Assembly: GCF_001618005.1 (NCBI RefSeq)
Contig: NZ_LQXA01000024.1
Coordinates: 1-64,000, forward strand
Direction: 5' to 3'
DNA length: 64,000 nt
Source: Clavibacter tessellarius
Lineage (GTDB): Bacteria; Actinomycetota; Actinomycetes; Actinomycetales; Microbacteriaceae
Shown here: positions 32,314 to 41,532 of the stretch, piece after piece
How the letters are laid out: each line of letters starts with the position of its first letter
How positions within the stretch are numbered: the stretch's first letter is position 1
The notes under the pieces: generated by a model
Seen by the model: only the letters and a program-made list of their open reading frames with translations
Databases searched by the model: none
What the model was told of the DNA's origin: nothing
Program-made: the position numbers and the translations under genes

Positions 32314-35300
32314 CTAGCGGCGCGCGATCCGGAGCGTCGCGATCTGGAACGGCAGGAGCGTCAGCTCGATCGCCGCGCCCGCCGCGTCCTCGCCGGCGCC
32401 GTCGAGCGGGCGCTCGAGCAGGTCGGTGCGGCGGGCGGCGCCCAGGCCGAGCGACGGATCCACCCGCACCACGGTCGACTCCCGCCCGCCGCGCGCCTCG
32501 TAGAGCCGCACGACGAGGTCGCCCGAGCGGTCCTCGGCGAGCTTCACGGCCTCGATCACGACGGCCGCGTTCGACGAGGTGACGAGCGGCGCCACGCCGT
32601 GGTCGCCCGCGACCTCGCGCACCGGGAGGTTGAGCCGGTAGCCCGCGTCCGCCGCGTCGAGCACGTCGGGCGCGACCCGCACCGCGGAGCGCAGCACGTG
32701 CCGGCCCTGGTCGGCGTGCGGGTCGGGGAACACGGGTGCCCGCAGCAGCGACTGGCGCACGAGGGTCGCGCTGCCGCCGTCGGGCCGGGGTATGCGCGTC
32801 ACATCGTGCCCGTAGGTCGCGTCGTTGGCCACCGCCACCCCGAAGCCCGGCTCGCCCACGTGCACCCAGCGGTGCGCGACCGTCTCGAAGCGCGCGGTCT
32901 CCCAGGACGTGTTGGCGTGCGTCACGCGCTGGACGTGCCCGAACTGCACCTCCGAGGCGGCGCGGTCGGCGTGCACGTCGAGCGGGAACGCGAGCTTGAG
33001 GAGCTTCTGCCGCTCGTGCCAGTCCACGTCGGTGACGACCTGGAGCTCGGGCTCGCCGACCGGCAGCGTCCACGTCTGCGTGACGCGAGAGGAGCCGAAC
33101 GCGCGCTCGACCACGAGGGCCGCGCCGTCGATCCGCACGGCCTCGACCTCGGTGAGGTCGGTGCGGTTGCGGCGGTAGGCGTCGTCGATGTCCCACGCGT
33201 CCCACTGGTTGGGGGTGTCGCGGAACAGCTGCAGGAGCCCGAGGCGTTGGCCGGGGGCGACGATCTCGCGGCCGGACGCGGCGTCGACGAGCGAGGAGAC
33301 CGTGCCGTCGGCGGCGAACCGGGCCCGGACGAGTCCGTTGTCGATGACCCAGCCGTCGGCGTCGGGGACGGGCGCCCCGGCAGGCGGGGCATCGACCACG
33401 ACGGCGGCCGCCAGCGCGCCGACGCCGTCCGCGTCCACCGGCGCCGCGTTGAAGGCGATCCGCCGGTCGCCCGATCCCGCGAGCGCACCCTGGGCCTCCG
33501 CGACCAGCTCCCGCAGCCGCCCCTGCACGCGCGCGTGCTCGCGCTCGGCCTCCTGGTGCACCCACGCGATGGAGGTCCCGGGCAGGATGTCGTGGAACTG
33601 CAGCAGCAGCACCGTGCGCCACAGCGCGTCGAGCTCGTCGTGCGGGTACGCGACGAGGTCGCGGACGGCCGCGGTCGCGAGCCAGAGCTCCGCCTCCCTC
33701 AGGAGGTGCTCGCTCCGCCGGTTCCCCTGCTTCGTGCGCGCCTGCGAGGTGTAGGTGCCGCGGTGGAACTCGAGGTACATCTCGCCCGACCACACGTGCG
33801 GGTCCCGGATCGAGGCCCGGGCCGCGTCGAAGAACGACAGCGGCGTGCCGAGCGTCACGCGCGGCGATCCCTCGAGGTCGTGCGTGCGGCGGGCGGCCGC
33901 GACCATCTCGCGCGTCGGACCGCCGCCGCCGTCGCCCCAGCCGAACGGCACGATCGACGCGTTGCTCACGGCCTTCTCCGCGTGCTGGCGCTCGGCGCGC
34001 GCGAGGTCCTCGCCGGACAGGTCGGAGTTGTAGGAGTCCACCGGCGGGAAGTGCGTGAAGACGCGGCTCCCGTCGATCCCCTCCCAGAGGAAGGTGTGGT
34101 GCGGCATCGTGTTCGTCTCGTTCCACGACTGCTTCTGCGTGAAGAAGTACTCGGCGCCGGCGCCCCGCACGATCTGCGGCAGCGCGCCCGTGTAGCCGAA
34201 GGAGTCCGGCAGCCACACCTCGCGGGAGTCGATCCCGAACTCCTCGAGGAAGAAGCGCTTGCCGTGCACCAGCTGGCGCACGAGCGCCTCGCCGCCCGGC
34301 ATGTTGGTGTCGGACTCGACCCACATGCCGCCCACCGGCACGAACCGGCCCTCGGCGACGCGCTGCCGCAGGCGCTCGAACAGCTCCGGGTGGTCCTCCT
34401 TCAGCCACGCGTACTGCTGCGCGCTGGAGGCGGCGAACACGAAGTCGGGATCCTCGTCCATGAGCGCGAGCACGTTGGAGAAGGTGCGCGCGACCTTGCG
34501 GCGGGTCTCGCGCACGGGCCAGAGCCAGGCGGAGTCGATGTGCGCGTGGCCGACGGCGGTGACGCGGTGCGCGCTCGCGTGGGCGGGCGAGGCGAGCACG
34601 GCCCGGAGCTCCTCGCGGCCGGCGGAGGCGGTGCCGGCCACGTCGTCCGGATCCACCGCGTCGCACATGCGCTCGAGGGCCGCGAGGATCTCCGCCCGGC
34701 GGGACGACGCCGGGTCCAGCTCCGCCATCAGCCCGCGCAGCGTCCACACGTCGCGGTCGAGCTCCCACACGGCCTCGTCGCGCCAGACGAGGTCCATGGT
34801 GCGCAACCGGTAGATCGGCTCGTCGCCCGCGGTGGCGGGATCGCCGAGCGGCGTCTCGCCGTGAAAGGAGTCGCCGCCGATGTCCGGGTTCGAGGCCGCC
34901 TCGATCCAGAGGTCGATGCGCGTGCCGGGAGCCGTGCCCGCCCCGATCGCCTCCAGCGGCACGTACCCGTTGTACGGCTCGATGGCCTTCACGACCCGGC
35001 CGTCGGGCCGGTGCACGAGCCCCTCGGCCTGGAAGCCGGGCTGCCGGTCGCTGAAGCCGAGGTCGACGACCACCTCGAGCGCGGTGCCCTCCGCATCGGC
35101 GTCCCCGGGCACGACGCCCGTGACGTGGAACCACGTGGTGCCCCAGGCGCGGCTCCACGGCGTCCCGACCGCGAACGGCCGGAGCTCCTGCCGCACCGCC
35201 TCCGCGAACGGCACGGGCTCGCCGGGCGCGTCCCACGCGTGGACGTCGAGCGGCATCCGGCGGCGGTGGATGTTCGGCACGAGCCGGTCGCGGACGAACC

Positions 35301-35340
35301 GCTCGATGCGGGCCTCGGCGAGCGCGGTGATGGGGGGCAT
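32314..35340 (-). CDS. Alpha-mannosidase (GH38)
   Basis: A 1008-aa cytosolic glycoside hydrolase of usual family length. The N-terminal domain (1-255) precedes the GH38 catalytic barrel with GHAHIDSAWLWP (zinc ligands His265, His267-Asp269 region), GGMWVESDTNMPGG and WLPDSFGYTGALPQ, where Asp379 is the expected nucleophile. The mid-domain and beta-sandwich C-terminus follow (HDILPGTSIAWVHQEAEREH). No signal peptide, so mannosides are cleaved after uptake by the CUT1 transporter encoded immediately upstream. GGAGACG lies before the ATG. In a plant- or soil-associated bacterium the substrate would be alpha-mannosides or N-glycan fragments. Confidence 0.92.
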   Translation of the reverse strand: MPPITALAEARIERFVRDRLVPNIHRRRMPLDVHAWDAPGEPVPFAEAVRQELRPFAVGTPWSRAWGTTWFHVTGVVPGDADAEGTALEVVVDLGFSDRQPGFQAEGLVHRPDGRVVKAIEPYNGYVPLEAIGAGTAPGTRIDLWIEAASNPDIGGDSFHGETPLGDPATAGDEPIYRLRTMDLVWRDEAVWELDRDVWTLRGLMAELDPASSRRAEILAALERMCDAVDPDDVAGTASAGREELRAVLASPAHASAHRVTAVGHAHIDSAWLWPVRETRRKVARTFSNVLALMDEDPDFVFAASSAQQYAWLKEDHPELFERLRQRVAEGRFVPVGGMWVESDTNMPGGEALVRQLVHGKRFFLEEFGIDSREVWLPDSFGYTGALPQIVRGAGAEYFFTQKQSWNETNTMPHHTFLWEGIDGSRVFTHFPPVDSYNSDLSGEDLARAERQHAEKAVSNASIVPFGWGDGGGGPTREMVAAARRTHDLEGSPRVTLGTPLSFFDAARASIRDPHVWSGEMYLEFHRGTYTSQARTKQGNRRSEHLLREAELWLATAAVRDLVAYPHDELDALWRTVLLLQFHDILPGTSIAWVHQEAEREHARVQGRLRELVAEAQGALAGSGDRRIAFNAAPVDADGVGALAAAVVVDAPPAGAPVPDADGWVIDNGLVRARFAADGTVSSLVDAASGREIVAPGQRLGLLQLFRDTPNQWDAWDIDDAYRRNRTDLTEVEAVRIDGAALVVERAFGSSRVTQTWTLPVGEPELQVVTDVDWHERQKLLKLAFPLDVHADRAASEVQFGHVQRVTHANTSWETARFETVAHRWVHVGEPGFGVAVANDATYGHDVTRIPRPDGGSATLVRQSLLRAPVFPDPHADQGRHVLRSAVRVAPDVLDAADAGYRLNLPVREVAGDHGVAPLVTSSNAAVVIEAVKLAEDRSGDLVVRLYEARGGRESTVVRVDPSLGLGAARRTDLLERPLDGAGEDAAGAAIELTLLPFQIATLRIARR

Positions 35341-35437
35341 GGTCGTCTCCGATCGTGTGGCGCGGCGGACCGCGGACGGGATGGGTCGGGCGGCACGCGG
35401 ACGGCGCGCCGGTGGGGCGGGGTGGGGCAGGGTGACA

Positions 35438-35467
35438 CGGGCGGCGGGGCGACGCGGATGCCGCCCG
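35438..35467 (-). terminator. Small hairpin between permease and mannosidase genes
   Basis: An 8-bp stem (35438-35445 with 35460-35467, 14-nt loop) lies next to the start codon side of the 131-bp gap between the mannosidase start and the permease stop. It may reduce read-through into the preceding gene's neighbour. Support is modest. Confidence 0.3.
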
Positions 35468-35471
35468 CCGA

Positions 35472-36380
35472 TCAGCCCTTCACGGCGCCCGCCAGCGCGT
35501 TCGAGCCGCCGAGCGTGCGCGACACGAGCACGTACAGCGCGATGACGGGCACCGAGTACACGAGCGAGAACGCCGCGAGCTGGCCGTAGGCGACCGATCC
35601 GTACTGCCCGAAGAAGTCGAAGATGCTCACGGCGGCCGGCTGCTTGTCCGGGCTCAGCAGCAGGATGAAGGGCACGAAGAAGTTCCCCCACGCCTGGATG
35701 AACACGAAGATGGACACGACCGCGATGCCCGGCCGCATGAGCGGCACGACGATGTGGGTCAGCGTCCGGAACATGGACGCGCCGTCGGTCCACGCCGCCT
35801 CCTCGAGCGAGATCGGCACCGAGTCCATGAAGTTCTTCGCCATCCAGATCGCCATCGGCAGGCTCGTGGCGGCGAGGAAGAAGACCGTGCCGCCGATCGA
35901 GTCGATGAGGTCGAGCGTGACGAAGAGGCTGTAGACGGGCACCATCATCGCGGTGATGGGGAGGCAGGTCCCGAAGAGGATCCCGTAGAGGAAGGGCTTG
36001 TTGATGCGCATCCGGTACCGCGACAGCGGGTACGCCGCGAGGATCGCGACCACCACCGTCACGATCGCGCAGCCGCCCGAGAGGATCATGCTGTTCATCA
36101 GCGGGATGAAGGAGATCTCGGGCGTCAGGACGGCGCGGAAGTTCTCGAGCGTGAACTCGCTCGGGACCTTCGCCGACAGGGTCGCCGACGGGTCGAAGGC
36201 CGCGAGCAGGAGCCAGACGAGCGGCACGGCGAAGCACAGGGCGACGACCACCAGCACGGCGTTCGCCACGGCGCGCATCACGCGGCCGCTCGGCGAGGTC
36301 ATGCGCGATCCCGGCGGACGGGCCGACCGCCGGGATCGCGCCGGCCGGGTGGAGGTCGAGGTCATCGTGGTCACGGCCAT
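35472..36380 (-). CDS. Carbohydrate ABC transporter permease (MalG-like, CUT1)
   Basis: A 302-aa inner-membrane permease with six hydrophobic segments and the EAA loop LEEAAWTDGASMFRTLTHIVVPLMRPGIA, the contact site for the ATPase. The N-terminal 40 residues are Ser/Arg-rich and cytoplasmic. The ATG at 36380 is preceded by GGAGGTG; a later ATG is possible. It lies 2 bp after the stop of the partner permease gene, indicating coupling. It imports alpha-mannosides, by context. Confidence 0.9.
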   Translation of the reverse strand: MAVTTMTSTSTRPARSRRSARPPGSRMTSPSGRVMRAVANAVLVVVALCFAVPLVWLLLAAFDPSATLSAKVPSEFTLENFRAVLTPEISFIPLMNSMILSGGCAIVTVVVAILAAYPLSRYRMRINKPFLYGILFGTCLPITAMMVPVYSLFVTLDLIDSIGGTVFFLAATSLPMAIWMAKNFMDSVPISLEEAAWTDGASMFRTLTHIVVPLMRPGIAVVSIFVFIQAWGNFFVPFILLLSPDKQPAAVSIFDFFGQYGSVAYGQLAAFSLVYSVPVIALYVLVSRTLGGSNALAGAVKG

Positions 36381-36382
36381 GG

Positions 36383-37393
36383 TCAGTCCACCTCCGGGCG
36401 GAGCGCCCTGATGTAGATCACGCTGAACACGGCTCCGACGAGGAGCATGATCGTCGCGATCGCGGTGCCGAAGCCCAGCTGCGAGAACTGGAACGCCTCC
36501 TGGTAGGCGAGGATCGGCAGGGTCGAGCTGCTGGTGCCGGGGCCGCCGCCCGTCATCACGTAGATGAGGGTGAAGACCGAGAGCGTCTGCAGCGTGGTGA
36601 GCATGAGGTTCGTCGAGATGCTGCGGCGGATCACCGGCAGCGTGATGAAGACGAGCCGCTGCCACCCGGTGGCGCCGTCCACCTCGGCGGACTCGGTGAT
36701 CTCCGGCGGCACCTCCTGCACGGCGGCGGCGTACACGAGCATCGAGAAGGCGGATCCGCGCCACACGTTCGCGAGGATCACCGACAGCAGCGGCAGCCCG
36801 TAGAGCCAGTTCGCGCCCTGGATCCCGAACCAGCCGAGGATCGTGTTGAGCGTCCCCGTGTCGTTGAAGAACGCGTACGCGGCGAACGCCGCGACGATCT
36901 CCGGCAGCACCCAGGCGGCGATGACGAAGGTGCCGACGACCGCGCGCACGACCCGGTTCCCCTGGCGCATGAGGAGCGCCAGCCCGAGGCCGACGACGTT
37001 CTGTCCGACCACCGCCGAGAAGAACACGAACGCGAGCGTGAGGAGCACCGACTTCGGGAAGTCGGGGTCCGCGAACAGCGCGGTGTAGTTGTCGAAGCCG
37101 ATGAACCGCGCGCCACCGGCCGCGTACCCGGTGAGGGACGCGTCGGTGAAGGAGCCGTAGAGGCTCGAGATCACGGGGCCGAGGAGGAACAGGGCGAGCA
37201 GCACGATGGCGGGGAGCAGCGGGACCGTGCGTGCGCCGGTGCGGAGCGCGCGGGCACGGGCGCGTCCCGGGCGGACCGGAGGCGGCCCGCTCGAGCCCGA
37301 CGCCCGGCCGTCGCCCGGTCCGGCCGCGCCCCGCTGGTCGACGCCCCGCACGTCGGCGTCGGGGCCGACCGGGACGGGGGCGATGGTGGCCAC
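36383..37393 (-). CDS. Carbohydrate ABC transporter permease (MalF-like, CUT1)
   Basis: A 336-aa permease. A Pro/Gly/Ala-rich N-terminus of 50 residues precedes six hydrophobic segments; the EAA loop is PPEITESAEVDGATGWQRLVFITLPVI. It partners the MalG-like permease. The GTG at 37393 is preceded by GAGGA and lies 3 bp past the stop of the binding-protein gene. No ATPase gene is in the operon. Confidence 0.9.
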   Translation of the reverse strand: MATIAPVPVGPDADVRGVDQRGAAGPGDGRASGSSGPPPVRPGRARARALRTGARTVPLLPAIVLLALFLLGPVISSLYGSFTDASLTGYAAGGARFIGFDNYTALFADPDFPKSVLLTLAFVFFSAVVGQNVVGLGLALLMRQGNRVVRAVVGTFVIAAWVLPEIVAAFAAYAFFNDTGTLNTILGWFGIQGANWLYGLPLLSVILANVWRGSAFSMLVYAAAVQEVPPEITESAEVDGATGWQRLVFITLPVIRRSISTNLMLTTLQTLSVFTLIYVMTGGGPGTSSSTLPILAYQEAFQFSQLGFGTAIATIMLLVGAVFSVIYIRALRPEVD

Positions 37394-37396
37394 GGG

Positions 37397-38785
37397 TCAG
37401 TCCTCGGCCTTCTGCGTCCCGTCGGCGCCCACGATGCCGACGAGGGCCTGGTCGTAGGCGGCCGCCGCCTCCTCGGGCGACTGCTGGCCCGTCATCACCG
37501 ACTCCATGGCGACCGTGATCGCGTTGGAGATGCGGCTGTAGTCGGTGGTCGCCGGGCGGAAGTGCGTGGTGTCGACGAGCGAGGAGAAGAACGCGGAGGT
37601 CGGGTTCGAGGAGACGTACTCGGGATCCTCGGCCACGTCGCTGCGCACCGCGATCTGGCTGGCGGCGATGTCGTACGACTTCGAGCCCTCCTTGTCGAGC
37701 GCATCGGCGATGAACTCGAACGCCTTGTCGGGGGCCTTCGTCTTCGCGCCGGCGGCGAGGGTCCAGCCGCCGGACATGCTCACCGATCCGGGTGCCTGGC
37801 CGTCCTGCGTGGGCATGGGCGCCTGGCCCATCACGGTGTCCCACTCGGGCCACGGGTTCGTGCCGCTGTCGAGCCAGGTGCCGCTCAACCAGGATCCGTC
37901 GAGGTCGATGGCGAGCTTGCCCTGGGGCAGCCACTGGCCGGCGACGATGGTGGCGATGTTGGTGTCGAGCGCCTCCTCCGGCTTCGGGCCGACGCCGCCC
38001 TGGTAGACGTCGCGGATGAAGCCGAGCGAGTCCTCGAAGCCCTGCGAGCCCGTGAGCCACTTGCCCGAGCCGTCGTCGTAGAGCGTGCCCGTGGGCGTGC
38101 CGTAGTGCAGCATCTCGAAGCCCTGCATCGTGGCGCCCTCGCCCTGCGGCTTGCCCGAGTAGACGTTGAGCGGCACGACGTCCGGCAGCTTCGCCTTGAT
38201 GGTCTTCGCCGCGTCGAGCACGTCGTCCCAGGTCTTGGGTTCCCACGGCACGGGCAGACCGGCCTTCTGGAACAGGTCCTTGCTGTACCAGAGGGCCCGC
38301 GTGTCGGTGCCCATCGGGATCCCGTAGACCTTGCCGTCCTCGCCGACGCCCGCCTGCTTCGCGGAGTCGAAGAAGCTCGACCAGTCGTCCCACGTCGCCA
38401 CGTGCTCGTCGAGGGGGAGGAGGTAGCCGGCGGCGGCGTCGGACTTGACCTTGAAGGTGTCCTCGTACATGACGTCGGGGGCGGTGGCGGGCGAGCGGTT
38501 CATCAGCGCGAGCTTCGTGAAGTAGTCGTCGTTCTGCGCGGCGATGGGCACGAGCTCGACCTTCATCCCGGGGTTCGCGGCCTCGAAGGTCTTCGCGGTC
38601 TCCTTCATGTGCTCGTCCATCTGGGTGAAGGTGCCGAACTTCTGGTACGCGACCTTGAGGGTCTTCCCGTCCCCGCCGCCGGCGCCGCCCGAGCAGCCGC
38701 TGGCGAGGAGGAGGGCGGCGACGGAGGCCGCCGTGATCTGGAGGATGCGCGCTCGCGTCCGGCGGTGCGGCGTTCGATTCGTCAT
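37397..38785 (-). CDS. Extracellular sugar-binding lipoprotein (CUT1, mannoside operon)
   Basis: A 462-aa solute-binding protein. The signal ends LLASGC with lipidation Cys31. The mature body has LKVAYQKFGTFTQMDEHMKETAKTFEAANPGMKVELVP, APDVMYEDTF and SMSGGWTLAAGAKTKAPDKAFEFI, typical of family-1 carbohydrate-binding proteins. It captures oligosaccharides, probably mannosides judging from the GH38 enzyme at the end of the operon. AAGGGAGC precedes the ATG at 38785. A TTGACA promoter element with an internal palindrome lies 60-90 bp upstream. Confidence 0.9.
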   Translation of the reverse strand: MTNRTPHRRTRARILQITAASVAALLLASGCSGGAGGGDGKTLKVAYQKFGTFTQMDEHMKETAKTFEAANPGMKVELVPIAAQNDDYFTKLALMNRSPATAPDVMYEDTFKVKSDAAAGYLLPLDEHVATWDDWSSFFDSAKQAGVGEDGKVYGIPMGTDTRALWYSKDLFQKAGLPVPWEPKTWDDVLDAAKTIKAKLPDVVPLNVYSGKPQGEGATMQGFEMLHYGTPTGTLYDDGSGKWLTGSQGFEDSLGFIRDVYQGGVGPKPEEALDTNIATIVAGQWLPQGKLAIDLDGSWLSGTWLDSGTNPWPEWDTVMGQAPMPTQDGQAPGSVSMSGGWTLAAGAKTKAPDKAFEFIADALDKEGSKSYDIAASQIAVRSDVAEDPEYVSSNPTSAFFSSLVDTTHFRPATTDYSRISNAITVAMESVMTGQQSPEEAAAAYDQALVGIVGADGTQKAED

Positions 38786-38844
38786 GGTGCTCCCTTGCTC
38801 CACTGGCCCGGACGGTCGGCGTCGTCGCCGGTCGTCGAGGGTTA

Positions 38845-38873
38845 GCCAAACGTATGGACTAATCCATGTCAAG
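38845..38873 (-). promoter_or_regulatory. Promoter with internal palindromic operator of mannoside operon
   Basis: On the minus strand a perfect TTGACA (38868-38873) is followed after 17 bp by TTGGCT (38845-38850), a weak -10. The spacer contains the inverted repeat ATGGATTAGTCCAT (38855-38868). A repressor bound there would block polymerase. The ROK regulator encoded next upstream is the natural candidate. Confidence 0.55.
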
Positions 38874-38929
38874 ACATCAGGCGTCATCCTCGGGCGGTCG
38901 CGCGGTGGTCCATGCCGGACCCGGCGGCG

Positions 38930-40195
38930 CTACGGGCGGATGAGCATCGCCGACGGCCGCGGAGAGAAGGCGTTGTCGAGCACCAGGCAGGCGGCGCCCA
39001 CCGCGGCCACGTCGTCGCCGATCGCCGACTCGACGATCCGCACGGGGTGCTTGGCGATGAGCGCGGGGGAGCGGCGCACCTCCTCGGGCAGGAGCTCCAG
39101 CACGACCCGCGAGATCGGCTGCCAGAAGGGCCCGCCGCAGACCACCTCGTCGAGGTCGAGGAGGTTCACCTGGATCACGACGGCGCGCGCCAGGTGCCGC
39201 GCCGCCGCCTCGACGATGCGGCGGGCGGGACCGTCCTCCGCCTCGGCGCGGACGGCCAGGGCCTGGAACGCCTCGCCGATGAGGCGCATGTCGACCGCGT
39301 CGCCGCTCGCCGCGGCCTCCGCGAGCGCGGCACCCGAGACGTCGCCCGTCGCGAGGATCCCGCCCTCCACGGCCTGGCGGACGAGCGCGTGCGGCGTGAT
39401 CAGCTCGCCGACGCAGCCGATCCGCCCGCAGGTGCACCGCCGCCCCCGCGACGCCACCATGATGTGCCCGGCGTCGCCCGCGTTGGAGCTCGCGCCGCGC
39501 ACGGGCTCGCCGCCCAGCACGAGGCCCGTGCCGAACCCGGTGCCGTAGTAGACGAAGGCGAGGTTCCGGCGGCCGCCGTCGCCGAACCATAGCTCGGCCA
39601 CGGCCGCGGCGGTCACGTCCTTCTCGAGCAGCACGGGCAGGCCCGTCGCGGTGGCGAGCGCGGAGCGGAGCGGCACGTGGCGCCAGAGCGGCAGCATCGG
39701 CGGATCCAGCACCAGGCCCTCGGCGACGTCGATGGGCCCGGGCGCCGCGATGCCCACGCCGAGCACCGCCGCCCGGTCGACGCCGGCGTCGCGGATCAGC
39801 CCGTCCACGAGCCGGGCCACGAGCGCGACGACGTCGTCCGGGCGCGACGCGGACGGCGTCGGGGAGCTCGCGTGCCGGAGCACGGCGCCCTCGAGGTCGA
39901 GCAGCACCGCGGTGATCACGGCGGGGTCGACGTGCACGCCCACCGCGAGGCGGCCGGCGGCGACGAGGTGCAGCAGGGTGCGGGGCTTGCCGGGCCCGCG
40001 GATCACGGTGCCGCCCTCCCGCACGAGACCCTCGTCGATGAGGCGGCGGGCGACGTTCGTGACGGTCTGCGCGCTGAGGCCGGTGCGCTCGGCGACCTCG
40101 GACCGGCTCGCGCCCTCGGCCGCGCGTCGGATCGCGTCGAGCACGACCGTGCGGTTGTAGCCGCCGATGGCGGGGAGGTTCGTGCCGCGTCGCAT
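38930..40195 (-). CDS. ROK-family transcriptional repressor (mannoside operon)
   Basis: A 421-aa regulator. An N-terminal winged helix-turn-helix (about 10-75, SRSEVAERTGLSAQTVTNVARRLIDEGLV) precedes a ROK sugar-kinase-like domain with NAGDAGHIMV and the zinc-binding CTCGRIGCVGEL. Presence of the HTH makes it a repressor (XylR/NagC/Mlc type) rather than a kinase. Of two nearby ATGs, the one at 40195 is chosen because AGGAGG lies 6 nt before it, whereas it abuts the ATG at 40201. It is transcribed toward the transporter operon and is likely released by a mannoside or mannose derivative. Confidence 0.88.
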   Translation of the reverse strand: MRRGTNLPAIGGYNRTVVLDAIRRAAEGASRSEVAERTGLSAQTVTNVARRLIDEGLVREGGTVIRGPGKPRTLLHLVAAGRLAVGVHVDPAVITAVLLDLEGAVLRHASSPTPSASRPDDVVALVARLVDGLIRDAGVDRAAVLGVGIAAPGPIDVAEGLVLDPPMLPLWRHVPLRSALATATGLPVLLEKDVTAAAVAELWFGDGGRRNLAFVYYGTGFGTGLVLGGEPVRGASSNAGDAGHIMVASRGRRCTCGRIGCVGELITPHALVRQAVEGGILATGDVSGAALAEAAASGDAVDMRLIGEAFQALAVRAEAEDGPARRIVEAAARHLARAVVIQVNLLDLDEVVCGGPFWQPISRVVLELLPEEVRRSPALIAKHPVRIVESAIGDDVAAVGAACLVLDNAFSPRPSAMLIRP

Positions 40196-40327
40196 CGGCA
40201 TCCTCCTCGCGCCCGGCCGCGCCCGCCGTACGCGGGCCCCTCCGCAGTATCCCGGATGCACGGCACCCGCTCGGCCGCCGGCCGCCCCCGACCCCGTTCC
40301 CTTACCGCTGCCCGGGGCGGCGGCGAC

Positions 40328-40343
40328 ACGCCCGGCCGGGCGT
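40328..40343. promoter_or_regulatory. 16-bp perfect palindrome upstream of the diiron-protein gene
   Basis: ACGCCCGGCCGGGCGT is a perfect palindrome 26-41 bp before the ATG at 40369, in the 173-bp divergent gap. It could be an operator or a leader hairpin. GGAGGAGGG follows it and may serve as ribosome site. Confidence 0.35.
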
Positions 40344-40368
40344 CCTCGGGTCGGAGGAGGGTGGGTGC

Positions 40369-41532
40369 ATGACCGACGTCCTCACCGCCCACGAAGCGGT
40401 CCGCACCCTGCCCCTGCCCGTCCCCGCGCCGCGCGGCCCGCTGAGCGCCGCGCTGATCGCCGACCTCCTCGACGCGCCGGCCGGGACCGCGGCGTCGCGG
40501 GACGCGGGCGCCGACGGATCCGCGCGCACCGGCAGCGGCACCGCCGGCGACGCCCTCGCCATGGCTGCCGCCCCCGACCTGGCCGCGCTCGCCGCGGAGG
40601 CGCTCGCCGCGACGGACGACGTCGTCCGCGACGACGACGTCCAGCTCGCCCTCTTCTGCCTCTACGAGCTGCACCACGCCGGGATCGCCGGGGTCGACGA
40701 CGACCGCGAGTGGGACCCGCGCCTCATCGCCGTGCGCGGGATCCTCGAGGCCGCCTTCGAGGCCGCCCTGCGCGAGCGCGTCGCCGTCCCCGAGCGTCCC
40801 GAGCCCACGTCCGGGGGCGTCGCCGCCGCGCTCTTCGCGCTCACCTCGGCCGACTCCGGGCCGTCGCTGTCGCGCTTCGTCGCCCGCACGGCGACCGCGG
40901 ACCAGCTCCGCGAGTTCCTCACGCACCGCTCGATCTACACGCTGGGCGAGGCCGACCCGCACTCCTGGGCGATCCCGCGCCTCCGCGGCCGGTCCAAGGC
41001 CGCGCTGGTCGAGATCCAGGCCGACGAGTACGGTGGCGGCCGCCCCGAGCGCGTGCACGCGACGATCTTCGGCGCGACCCTCCGCGGCGTCGGCCTCGAC
41101 GACCGGTACGGCGCCTACCTCGACGACGTGCCCGCGATCACGCTCGCGTCCTCGAACGCCATGTCGCTCTTCGGCCTGCACCGTCGCCTCCGCGGCGCCA
41201 TCGTCGGCCACCTCGCCGCGTTCGAGATGACCTCGAGCGTGCCGAGCCGCCTGTACGCCAGCGGGATCCGCCGCCTCGGCTTCGGCGACGACGTGGCCTG
41301 GTACTACGACGAGCACGTCGAGGCGGACGCGGTGCACGAGCAGATCGCGGCCCACGACCTCGCGGGCGGGCTGGTCGAGTCGGAGCCCGAGCTGCTCGAC
41401 GACGTGCTGTTCGGCGCCGCGGCCTGCCTCGAGGCCGAGGGCTGGGTCGGCGCGCACGTGCTCGCCAGCTGGAAGGCCGGCCGGTCGTCGCTCCGGGAGG
41501 GCTCGACGGCTTCCGTCGTGGCGGCCCCGTGA
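40369..41532 (+). CDS. Iron-containing redox enzyme (heme-oxygenase-like diiron family)
   Basis: A 387-aa soluble protein. The core from about residue 100 is all-helical and carries acidic/His clusters fitting a diiron site: LYELHHAG, VEIQADEYGGG and WYYDEHVEADAVHEQIA. This matches the iron-containing redox enzyme family of the heme-oxygenase-like diiron oxidase (HDO) fold. HDO enzymes cleave or oxidise C-C, C-N or fatty-acid bonds with O2. The N-terminal 60 residues are low-complexity. A GTGA overlap couples it to a CDGSH iron-sulfur gene, a plausible electron donor. The substrate is unknown. Confidence 0.75.
   Translation: MTDVLTAHEAVRTLPLPVPAPRGPLSAALIADLLDAPAGTAASRDAGADGSARTGSGTAGDALAMAAAPDLAALAAEALAATDDVVRDDDVQLALFCLYELHHAGIAGVDDDREWDPRLIAVRGILEAAFEAALRERVAVPERPEPTSGGVAAALFALTSADSGPSLSRFVARTATADQLREFLTHRSIYTLGEADPHSWAIPRLRGRSKAALVEIQADEYGGGRPERVHATIFGATLRGVGLDDRYGAYLDDVPAITLASSNAMSLFGLHRRLRGAIVGHLAAFEMTSSVPSRLYASGIRRLGFGDDVAWYYDEHVEADAVHEQIAAHDLAGGLVESEPELLDDVLFGAAACLEAEGWVGAHVLASWKAGRSSLREGSTASVVAAP

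Noticed and set aside
32599-35589. Plus-strand open frame of about 996 codons across the mannosidase gene
   Set aside because: It is antisense to a GH38 gene with all catalytic motifs; its composition (RRVEHVGR-type runs) is that of a mirror frame.
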